From the NCBI RefSeq assembly GCF_030687575.1, contig NZ_CP117439.1:5533501-5597500 (forward strand): DNA of 64,000 nt, read 5' to 3'. The notes below the pieces were generated by a model. The model was not told the origin of the DNA, did no database searches, and worked only from the letters and a program-made list of their open reading frames with translations. How positions within the stretch are numbered: position 1 is the stretch's first letter; each line of letters opens with the position of its first letter. Shown here one piece after another: positions 54,042 to 61,127 of this stretch. A program made the position numbers and the translations under genes. The stretch is from Pseudomonas sp. FP2309. GTDB lineage: Bacteria; Pseudomonadota; Gammaproteobacteria; Pseudomonadales; Pseudomonadaceae.

Positions 54042-55352
54042 ATGCCGCTCATACACAAACAACTCGCACTGGCCATCACCCTGGCATTGGGGCTTATCGG
54101 CGCGCAATACGCACAGGCACGGGCCGACAGTGATCCCGACAGCGAATGGCTTGAGCGGGTGCCGGTGAACAGTGGCAAAAGTGAGTTCGAACCGGCCATT
54201 CCAACCCCTGAAGACTTCTACTTCAGCGACCATGCCACCAGTCGCAACGGCCGGAGCATTGCCCGCATGCTGGACTCGGCGGTGGACGCACTCATGGCCT
54301 CGGACGATCTGAGCGAATGGGACAAAGACAGACTTGACCGTTATGGCCTGTACCTGAGCACCCTGGAGCCAGGCCGGATAGGCGCCGTGCTGGAGCAATT
54401 GGCCGGCAGCCAGAACGCCAACCTGGGCAGCGCCACCCAAAACAGCATGAAGCCATTGAACGCCAGCCTGTTGTCGGCCATACGTCAGTTGGACAAGGAC
54501 ACCGCTGACACGGGCCGCGTGTGGTTCCAGGGCTTGGGCAACAGCGGCAGACTCGACGCGCAACACGGCAGTGCCGGCTTGAACCAACGCAGCCAAGGCC
54601 TGTTGCTGGGTGCCGATTGGTCGCTCGACCACGCCTGGCGGGCCGGTGTGGTCGGCGGCAAATCCAGCAGCGCGCTGAACGCTAAAGGTTTCAAGGGTGA
54701 ACTGGACAGCTGGCACCTGGGCGCTTACGCCGCGCGTCTGGACGGACCACTGGCGTTACGCCTGGGCGCGCTCTACAGCAGCCATGCCGGGAAAAACAGG
54801 CGCACGGTCGATTTCGATTTCATCGACCACCGCGAAAACCTCACAGGCAAGTACACCGCCCAGAGCCAAAACGCTTTCGCCGAACTGGGTTATCAATTGG
54901 GCACCGCCGGCTTGCACCTGGAGCCCTATGCCGGTGTTGGCGTGCAGCGTTACCAGCGCGATCGTTTCCAGGAGAAAGGCGGCTACAGCGCTTTGAACGT
55001 CGGTGCACAACGTCAGCAGAACCTCAGCAGCACGTTCGGTCTTCGCGTGGCCCACGCCTTTGCCCTGGACAATCGGATGAGCCTCAAACCGCACCTGAGC
55101 GCCGACTGGAAACACCTGTACGGCGATGTCACCAGCCGCGTGCGCCAGTCCTCTGCGTGGGAAAGGCGCGCAGACTTCAACAGCGACTTCACCATCGAAG
55201 GTACCTCCCTGGACCGTAATAGCCTGGCACTGCGCACCGGCCTGGACCTGGCGTTGTCGGCCGAACACAGCGTGGGCCTGACCTACACCGCCGAGTTCGG
55301 CAGCCAAAGTCGCAATCAGGGTTTGGTGGGGCAGTGGGCGATGGCGTTCTGA
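54042..55352 (+). CDS. Autotransporter-barrel outer membrane protein with short passenger
   Basis: This is a 436-residue protein with a signal peptide ending near AQYAQA-RAD. The passenger, about residues 28-160, is short, acidic and helical, with no known motif. The C-terminal ~270 residues form an autotransporter barrel of alternating strands (RVWFQGLGNSGRLDAQ, then LLLGADWSLDHAWRAGVVGG) and end in WAMAF, with the terminal Phe needed for outer-membrane assembly. Function unknown. The ribosome site is in a hairpin, and the gene has no operon partners. Confidence 0.88.
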   Translation: MPLIHKQLALAITLALGLIGAQYAQARADSDPDSEWLERVPVNSGKSEFEPAIPTPEDFYFSDHATSRNGRSIARMLDSAVDALMASDDLSEWDKDRLDRYGLYLSTLEPGRIGAVLEQLAGSQNANLGSATQNSMKPLNASLLSAIRQLDKDTADTGRVWFQGLGNSGRLDAQHGSAGLNQRSQGLLLGADWSLDHAWRAGVVGGKSSSALNAKGFKGELDSWHLGAYAARLDGPLALRLGALYSSHAGKNRRTVDFDFIDHRENLTGKYTAQSQNAFAELGYQLGTAGLHLEPYAGVGVQRYQRDRFQEKGGYSALNVGAQRQQNLSSTFGLRVAHAFALDNRMSLKPHLSADWKHLYGDVTSRVRQSSAWERRADFNSDFTIEGTSLDRNSLALRTGLDLALSAEHSVGLTYTAEFGSQSRNQGLVGQWAMAF

Positions 55353-55376
55353 CCTGAAGCGGCCTGATTCGCAGAC

Positions 55377-55400
55377 AAAAAAAGGGGGCACATGCCCCCC
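55377..55400 (-). terminator. Intrinsic terminator of the pyruvate carboxylase operon
   Basis: The stem GGGGGCA/TGCCCCC with a two-base spacer (55384-55399) is followed on the minus strand by seven T (55377-55383). It lies 33 bases past the stop of the carboxyltransferase subunit gene. Confidence 0.88.
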
Positions 55401-55432
55401 GAGGTTTAAGCGGTAGTGTCGAAGGCTGAGTA

Positions 55433-57241
55433 TCAGCCTTCGATTTCAATCAGGATTTCGCCAGGGTTCACCCGGTCGCCCTTGGCCACGTGCACAACGG
55501 TCACCTTGCCGGCAATCGCTGCCGGCACTTCGGTTTCCATCTTCATGGCTTCGGTAATCAGCACGGCCTGGCCGGCTTTGACCATGTCGCCTTCCTTGAC
55601 CAATACATCGACGATATTGCCCGGCATCGCGGTGCTGACGTGGCCCGGCTCGCTGGCCTGCTTGCGCTTGCTGCTGCCGCCGCCGACAAATTCGTTGAGC
55701 GGTTCGAACACCACTTCTTCGGGCATGCCGTCGATGGACAGGTAGAAGTGACGCTTGCCTTCAGCCTTCACGCCGACGCCGGTGATATCCACGCGGTAGC
55801 TCTCGCCGTGCACGTCGATCACGAACTCGGTCGGCACGCCTTCACCAGCGGCACGGGCAACGCCGCCCGCTTCAGGGATGGGCAGGAGCACTTCAGGCGT
55901 CAGGGTGCCGGCGTCGCGTTCTTCGAGGAACTTGCGGCCGATATCCGGGAACATGGCATAGGTCAGCACGTCTTCTTCGGACTTGGCCAACGCACCGATT
56001 TCACCGCGCAGCTTGGTCATTTCCGGTTTGAGCAGATCGGCTGGGCGTACGTCGATCGCATCGATGCTGCCGATGGCCTGACGACGCAGCTTCTCGTTCA
56101 CCGTGCCCGGCGCCTTGCCGTAACCGCCTTGCAGGTACAGCTTCACTTCGTTGGTGATGGTCTTGTAGCGCTCACCGGCCAGCACGTTGAAGAAGGCCTG
56201 GGTGCCGACGATCTGCGACGTTGGCGTCACCAGCGGCGGGAAGCCGAGGTCTTCACGCACCCGTGGGATTTCGGCGAGCACTTCGCTCATGCGGTTGAGG
56301 GCGCCCTGCTCTTTAAGCTGGTTGGCCAGGTTGGAGATCATCCCGCCCGGCACCTGGTTGACTTGCACACGGGTGTCGACCGCAGTGAACTCGCTTTCGA
56401 ACTGGTGGTACTTCTTGCGCACGGCGTAGAAGTACAGGCCGATCTCCTGCAGCAGTTCCAGGTCCAGGCCGGTGTCGAACTCACTGCCTTTAAGGGCGGC
56501 GACCATCGACTCGGTCCCCGGGTGGCTGGTGCCCCAGGCAAAGCTGGAGATCGCGGTGTCGATGTGGTCGGCGCCGTTTTCGATGGCCTTGAGTTGGCAC
56601 ATCGCAGCCAGGCCCGCGGTGTCGTGGGAGTGGATAAAGATCGGCAGGCTCTGCTCGGCCTTCAGCGCCTTGACCAGCTCACCGGTGGCGTACGGGGTCA
56701 GCAGGCCGGCCATGTCCTTGATCGCGATGGAGTCGCAACCCATGGATTCCAGTTGCTTGGCCTGCGCCACGAAGGCCTCGACGGTGTGCACCGGGCTGGT
56801 GGTGTAAGCGATGGTGCCCTGGGCATGCTTGCCCGCGGCTTTGACCGCTTCGATGGCCACGCGCAGGTTACGCACGTCATTCATCGCATCGAAGATACGG
56901 AACACGTCGATACCGTTGACGGCGGCCTTGGCAACGAAGGCTTTGACCACATCGTCGCTGTAATGGCGGTAGCCCAGCAGGTTCTGGCCACGCAGCAGCA
57001 TTTGCAGGCGCGTGTTGGGCAATGCGGCGCGCAGTTGGCGCAGGCGCTCCCACGGGTCTTCCTTAAGGAAGCGCACACAGGCGTCGAAGGTCGCGCCGCC
57101 CCAGACTTCCAGCGACCAGTAGCCCACTTTGTCGAGCTTGTCGCAGATCGGCAGCATGTCGTCGGTGCGCATGCGGGTGGCCAGCAACGATTGGTGAGCG
57201 TCGCGCAGGATGGTGTCGGTTACGAAGATCTTCTTGCTCAT
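55433..57241 (-). CDS. pycB: Pyruvate carboxylase subunit B (carboxyltransferase plus biotin carrier)
   Basis: This is a 602-residue protein, often annotated oadA. The N-terminal carboxyltransferase barrel (DTILRDAHQSLLATRMRTDD and LEVWGGATFDACVRFL) takes pyruvate; the C-terminal 70 residues are a biotinyl domain with the biotin Lys in ITEAMKMETEV. With subunit A it makes oxaloacetate from pyruvate in the cytoplasm. The start at 57241 has GAGGAAT upstream. No membrane subunits of a decarboxylase pump are near, which favours pyruvate carboxylase over oxaloacetate decarboxylase. It corresponds to PA5435. Confidence 0.93.
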   Translation of the reverse strand: MSKKIFVTDTILRDAHQSLLATRMRTDDMLPICDKLDKVGYWSLEVWGGATFDACVRFLKEDPWERLRQLRAALPNTRLQMLLRGQNLLGYRHYSDDVVKAFVAKAAVNGIDVFRIFDAMNDVRNLRVAIEAVKAAGKHAQGTIAYTTSPVHTVEAFVAQAKQLESMGCDSIAIKDMAGLLTPYATGELVKALKAEQSLPIFIHSHDTAGLAAMCQLKAIENGADHIDTAISSFAWGTSHPGTESMVAALKGSEFDTGLDLELLQEIGLYFYAVRKKYHQFESEFTAVDTRVQVNQVPGGMISNLANQLKEQGALNRMSEVLAEIPRVREDLGFPPLVTPTSQIVGTQAFFNVLAGERYKTITNEVKLYLQGGYGKAPGTVNEKLRRQAIGSIDAIDVRPADLLKPEMTKLRGEIGALAKSEEDVLTYAMFPDIGRKFLEERDAGTLTPEVLLPIPEAGGVARAAGEGVPTEFVIDVHGESYRVDITGVGVKAEGKRHFYLSIDGMPEEVVFEPLNEFVGGGSSKRKQASEPGHVSTAMPGNIVDVLVKEGDMVKAGQAVLITEAMKMETEVPAAIAGKVTVVHVAKGDRVNPGEILIEIEG

Positions 57242-57252
57242 TCTTATATTCC

Positions 57253-58668
57253 TCACAGGCCTGCGTGGGCGGCGATGGCGGCGGCGATGGCCAGGGCCAG
57301 CTCTTCGGGTTTGCGCTTGATCGAGTAGTTGGTCAGTTCAGGGTGGCTTTCCACAAAACTGGTGTTGAACTGGCCGCTGCGGAATTCCGGATTGCGCAGG
57401 ATTTCCTGGTAGTAGGCGGCGGTGGTCTTCACGCCTTGCAGGCGCATGTCGTCCAGGGCACGCAGGCCGCGATCCATGGCTTCCTCCCAGGTCAACGCCC
57501 ACACCACCAGTTTCAGGCACATGGAGTCGTAGAACGGCGGGATGGTGTAGCCGGTGTAGATCGCCGTGTCGGTCCGCACGCCGGGGCCGCCGGGGGCGTA
57601 ATAACGGGTGATCTTGCCGAAGCTGGGCAGGAAGTTGTTCTTCGGGTCTTCGGCGTTGATACGAAATTGCAACGCAAAGCCACGGTGCTGGATGTCTTCC
57701 TGTTTCACCGACAACGGCAGGCCGGAGGCGATGCGGATCTGCTCGCGAACGATGTCGATACCGGTGATTTCTTCGGTGATGGTGTGTTCCACCTGCACGC
57801 GGGTGTTCATCTCCATGAAGTACACCTCGCCCTCGGCGAGCAGGAACTCCACGGTGCCGGCGTTTTCGTAGCCCACAGCCTTGGCGGCGCGCACCGACAG
57901 GTCGCCGATGTAGGCGCGCTGTTCAGGGGTCAGTTGCGGGCTGGGGGCGATTTCGATGAGCTTCTGGTTACGGCGCTGGATCGAGCAGTCGCGCTCGAAC
58001 AGGTGCACCACATTGCCAAAGCTGTCACCGAGGATCTGCGCTTCGATGTGTTTGGGATTGACGATGCATTTTTCCAGGAACACTTCCGCCGAACCGAAGG
58101 CCTTGGTGGCTTCTGAGATGACGCGGGGGAAAGCTTGCTCGAGTTCTTCGCGACTGTTGCAACGACGAATACCGCGACCGCCGCCACCGGAGGTGGCCTT
58201 GAGCATGACCGGGTAACCGATACGGTCGCCTTCGGTCAGGGCTTCGGCGATGTCGGCGACGTTGCCTTCGGTGCCGGGGGTCACCGGAACGCCAGCCTTG
58301 ATCATGCTGCGACGCGCTTCGGTCTTGTCGCCCATGCGGCGGATCACTTCAGCAGCCGGGCCGATGAATTTGATCCCGCGTTCGGCACAGATGTCTGCCA
58401 GTTCGGCGTTTTCCGATAAGAAACCGTAACCGGGGTGCAGCGCATCGCAACCGGTTTCCACCGCCAGGTTCACCAGCTTGCGCGGGTTCAGGTAACCGGC
58501 CAGGGGCTCGGCACCAATGCTGTGGGCTTCGTCGGCACGTTTAACGTGCAACGCGTGACGGTCGGCGTCGGAATACACCGCGACCGAGCGGATGCCCATC
58601 TCGGCGCAGGCACGCACGATTCGTACGGCAATCTCACCACGGTTGGCGATCAGGATCTTTTTTATCAC
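57253..58668 (-). CDS. pycA: Pyruvate carboxylase subunit A (biotin carboxylase)
   Basis: This is a 471-residue biotin carboxylase. The start is a GTG at 58668 with AAGGGA upstream; the frame from 58710 adds residues absent in homologues. The N-terminus IKKILIANRGEIAVRIVRA, the ATP-grasp Gly loop KATSGGGGRGIRRC, and the catalytic EMNTRVQVEHTITE are all present. It carboxylates the biotin on subunit B. The partner gene lies 11 bases downstream, and a LysR regulator diverges upstream. Confidence 0.95.
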   Translation of the reverse strand: MIKKILIANRGEIAVRIVRACAEMGIRSVAVYSDADRHALHVKRADEAHSIGAEPLAGYLNPRKLVNLAVETGCDALHPGYGFLSENAELADICAERGIKFIGPAAEVIRRMGDKTEARRSMIKAGVPVTPGTEGNVADIAEALTEGDRIGYPVMLKATSGGGGRGIRRCNSREELEQAFPRVISEATKAFGSAEVFLEKCIVNPKHIEAQILGDSFGNVVHLFERDCSIQRRNQKLIEIAPSPQLTPEQRAYIGDLSVRAAKAVGYENAGTVEFLLAEGEVYFMEMNTRVQVEHTITEEITGIDIVREQIRIASGLPLSVKQEDIQHRGFALQFRINAEDPKNNFLPSFGKITRYYAPGGPGVRTDTAIYTGYTIPPFYDSMCLKLVVWALTWEEAMDRGLRALDDMRLQGVKTTAAYYQEILRNPEFRSGQFNTSFVESHPELTNYSIKRKPEELALAIAAAIAAHAGL

Positions 58669-58791
58669 TTGGAAATTCCCTTGAGCCGATTGCTGCGTGC
58701 TTCGACCCACTGAACCCGGGTCGACGCGTGACTAAATGTTTCATGACAGTCGCGAGACACACACTAAGCCTGCAGAGGGATTAACAAAAAT

Positions 58792-58827
58792 CAATAATTA
58801 TTGGGTTGGGCATAAGTAAAGACTTAT
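58792..58827. promoter_or_regulatory. Candidate operators between pycA and its LysR regulator
   Basis: Two palindromes lie in the 196-base divergent region: CAATAATTATTG (58792-58803, perfect) and ATAAGT-AAAG-ACTTAT (58812-58827, perfect). Both are AT-rich islands in GC-rich DNA and are placed between the two divergent starts, as LysR sites are. Confidence 0.5.
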
Positions 58828-58864
58828 AGTTGGCCGGTCAGCCTGGGGCGGGAGCAAACGAGTA

Positions 58865-59839
58865 ATGCGTAAGTCATTGATGCGTATGACATTACGTCAA
58901 TTGCAGATCTTCAATGAAGTGTGCGATTTGCGCTCTTACAGCCGCGCGGCCGAAGAAATGTCCCTCACCCAGCCGGCCGTGAGCCTGCAAATTCGTCAGC
59001 TGGAAGAGCTGATCGGCCAGCCGCTGTTCGATTATGTCGGCAAAAAACTCTACATGACCGAGGCCGCCGAAGCCCTGCAACGGGCCAGCCGCGACATCTT
59101 CGGGCGCCTGGAAAACCTGGATATGCAGCTGTCGGACATGCAGGGTTCGTTGCAGGGCCAGTTGAAACTCGCGATTGAGTCCAGCGCCAAGTACTTCGTG
59201 CCGCACTTATTTGCCGCTTTCAAGCGCCAGCACCCTGACGTGCAACTGCACCTGACGGTAGTCAATCGCGCCCAAGTGATCCGGCGCCTCTCCGACAACC
59301 GTGACGACCTGGTGATCATGTCCATGGTGCCCCAGGACATGGGCCTGGAGTTCCTGCCGTTTCTCAACAACCCGATTGTGGCCGTGGCCCTGCCGGATCA
59401 TCCCTTGAGCCTGCAAGGACCGTTGCGCCTGCAGGATCTGGAACCCTACACCCTGCTCACCCGCGAACCGGGCTCCGGCACGCGAATGGCCTGCGAGGAG
59501 TATTTCAAGGACAAACGCGTGCACTTCACCCAAACGGTGGAAGTGGCCTCGGCGGAGGCACAGCGTGAGTGTGTCTGCGCCGGGCTGGGTGTGGCCCTGT
59601 TGACGCGCCATGCGGTCAACATGGAACTGGCCACCGGCGGGCTCATAGAGCTGCCGGTGGAAGAACTGCCGCTCTACCGCAGTTGGTGTCTGGTGCAGGC
59701 CAAAGCCAAGCGCCTGTCACCGGTGGCCCATGCGTTCCTGGGCTTTATCCGCAGCGAGCGAGTGCAGATCAGCGCGCTGGCTGAGCGCTTCGCTGGCCGG
59801 CCGCGGGTGCCTGCCAGTGCAGTTCCGGGTAGTCACTGA
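58865..59839 (+). CDS. LysR-family regulator (CbbR-like), divergent from pycA
   Basis: This is a 324-residue regulator with GGGAG before the ATG. The winged helix-turn-helix reads LRQLQIFNEVCDLRSYSRAAEEM with TQPAVSLQIRQLEELIG as recognition helix. The effector half (LKLAIESSAKYFVPHLFAAF onward) is like CbbR/CysB-type LysRs. It corresponds to PA5437 and probably controls pyruvate carboxylase. Its last 71 bases overlap the antisense small gene at 59769-59966. Confidence 0.93.
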   Translation: MRKSLMRMTLRQLQIFNEVCDLRSYSRAAEEMSLTQPAVSLQIRQLEELIGQPLFDYVGKKLYMTEAAEALQRASRDIFGRLENLDMQLSDMQGSLQGQLKLAIESSAKYFVPHLFAAFKRQHPDVQLHLTVVNRAQVIRRLSDNRDDLVIMSMVPQDMGLEFLPFLNNPIVAVALPDHPLSLQGPLRLQDLEPYTLLTREPGSGTRMACEEYFKDKRVHFTQTVEVASAEAQRECVCAGLGVALLTRHAVNMELATGGLIELPVEELPLYRSWCLVQAKAKRLSPVAHAFLGFIRSERVQISALAERFAGRPRVPASAVPGSH

Positions 59840-59966
59840 TGCTCTGGAGCAACTGGCGCTCCTGACAGCGGTCTTCGATGGCGCGACGGAACGCCATGCG
59901 GCGCTGGTCTTCCTGCTGACGACGGGTCTTTACGGCGCTGTTGCAGTCTTCGTAGGGACGGGCCAT
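59769..59966 (-). CDS. Small conserved basic protein (PA3496-like)
   Basis: This is a 65-residue protein starting MARPYEDCNSAVKTRRQQED and continuing QRRMAFRRAIEDR, strongly helical and charged. GGGAGA lies at good spacing before the ATG. From memory it resembles a small pseudomonad family around PA3496, described as putative envelope-integrity proteins. The 3' third overlaps the LysR gene on the other strand, so the true functional part may be the first 45 residues. Confidence 0.6.
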   Translation of the reverse strand: MARPYEDCNSAVKTRRQQEDQRRMAFRRAIEDRCQERQLLQSISDYPELHWQAPAAGQRSAQPAR

Positions 59967-60098
59967 TTGGAGTCTCCCAATGCGAGTACGGGAGTTCAGG
60001 ATGGCCCTGAGGGATGACGGTTTGGCGGCGCAAGCGTTACAGGACGATGAATCTTCTGAAGTCGACGCCGGTGACGATGCGGCTGCGCGTACAACCTG

Positions 60099-60965
60099 TC
60101 AGTCGTCGAGGGCTTTGACCGATTTGGGCGACAGCCGCAGGCTGCGCAAGCTGCGCTTCACACTCTTGAGGTGGTTGACCAGGCTCGGCCCGCGCGCCAT
60201 GGCTACGCCCATCGCCAGCACATCGATCACCACCAGGTGGGCGATGCGCGAGGTCAACGGAGTGTAGATCTCGGTGTCTTCGTGCACGTCGATCGCCAGG
60301 TTGACCGTGGACAGTTCCGCCAAGGGCGTCTGGCTCGGGCACAAGGTAATCAACGATGCACCGCTTTCCCGCACCAGGTTGGCGGTGATCAGCAGGTCTT
60401 TGGAGCGGCCCGACTGGGAAATGCAAATGGCCACGTCGGTGGGCTTGAGCGTCACCGCCGACATCGCCTGCATGTGGGGGTCGCTGTAGGCCGCCGCCGT
60501 AAGCAGCAAGCGGAAAAATTTGTGCTGGGCATCCGCCGCCACCGCGCCGGACGCACCGAAGCCGTAGAACTCGACACGCTGGGCCTGGGACATGGCCGTC
60601 ACGGCCTTTTGCAGCTCCACCGGGTCGAGCTTCTCGCGCACTTCCATAAGGGTGTGCAGGGTGGTGTCGAAGATTTTCAGGCTGTAGTCAGCGACGGAGT
60701 CGTCTTCGTGAATTGCGAACTGCCCGAAGCTGGCGCCGGCAGCCAGGCTCTGCGCCAATTTGAGTTTCAAATCCTGGAACCCGGAGCAACCGATGGCGCG
60801 GCAGAAGCGCACGATGGTCGGCTCGCTGATACCCACGCTGTGGGCCAGGTCGGCCATGGAACTGTGCATCACAGCCGCAGGGTCAAGCAGCACGTGATCG
60901 GCAACCTTGAGTTCCGATTTGCGTAACAGGTGGCGCGACTGGGCGATATGTTGCAACAGGTTCAA
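60099..60965 (-). CDS. RpiR-family transcriptional regulator, HexR-like
   Basis: This is a 288-residue regulator starting at TTG. An N-terminal helix-turn-helix of the RpiR type (MADLAHSVGISEPTIVRFCRAIGC, in part) is followed by a SIS sugar-phosphate domain with FYGFGASGAVAAD and ISQSGRSKDLL. HexR represses Entner-Doudoroff and related genes and is released by KDPG. This gene matches PA5438, a HexR paralogue, rather than the zwf-linked PA3184. A near-perfect HexR-type palindrome lies 45 bases upstream, so it is probably autoregulated. Confidence 0.9.
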   Translation of the reverse strand: MNLLQHIAQSRHLLRKSELKVADHVLLDPAAVMHSSMADLAHSVGISEPTIVRFCRAIGCSGFQDLKLKLAQSLAAGASFGQFAIHEDDSVADYSLKIFDTTLHTLMEVREKLDPVELQKAVTAMSQAQRVEFYGFGASGAVAADAQHKFFRLLLTAAAYSDPHMQAMSAVTLKPTDVAICISQSGRSKDLLITANLVRESGASLITLCPSQTPLAELSTVNLAIDVHEDTEIYTPLTSRIAHLVVIDVLAMGVAMARGPSLVNHLKSVKRSLRSLRLSPKSVKALDD

Positions 60966-61009
60966 AGGGCAGGACTCTTGTTATTGGCAGGGCCAGGGGA
61001 TGTAGCAAG

Positions 61010-61028
61010 CTTGTAGTTATACTACAAG
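61010..61028. promoter_or_regulatory. HexR-type operator
   Basis: CTTGTAGT-TAT-ACTACAAG is a perfect eight-base inverted repeat. Its core TGTAGTTATACTACA (61012-61026) fits the gammaproteobacterial HexR consensus TGTARTWWWAYTACA as I remember it. It lies 45 bases before the regulator start. The only other neighbour is a convergent-end gene, so the site serves the regulator itself. Confidence 0.7.
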
Positions 61029-61127
61029 AATTGCTGTTTTGCCCGTCCGACGCGTCACTAAATCGCCCTGCTGCCCTCTGATTCAAAGGGCACGCGCTTT
61101 GTAGCCACAAAGGCGGTCGTGGCCCAC

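Noticed and set aside
55490..57328. 612-codon open frame antisense to the pyruvate carboxylase subunit
   Set aside because: His/Gly/Gln-rich composition and complete overlap with a well-supported gene mark it as a shadow.
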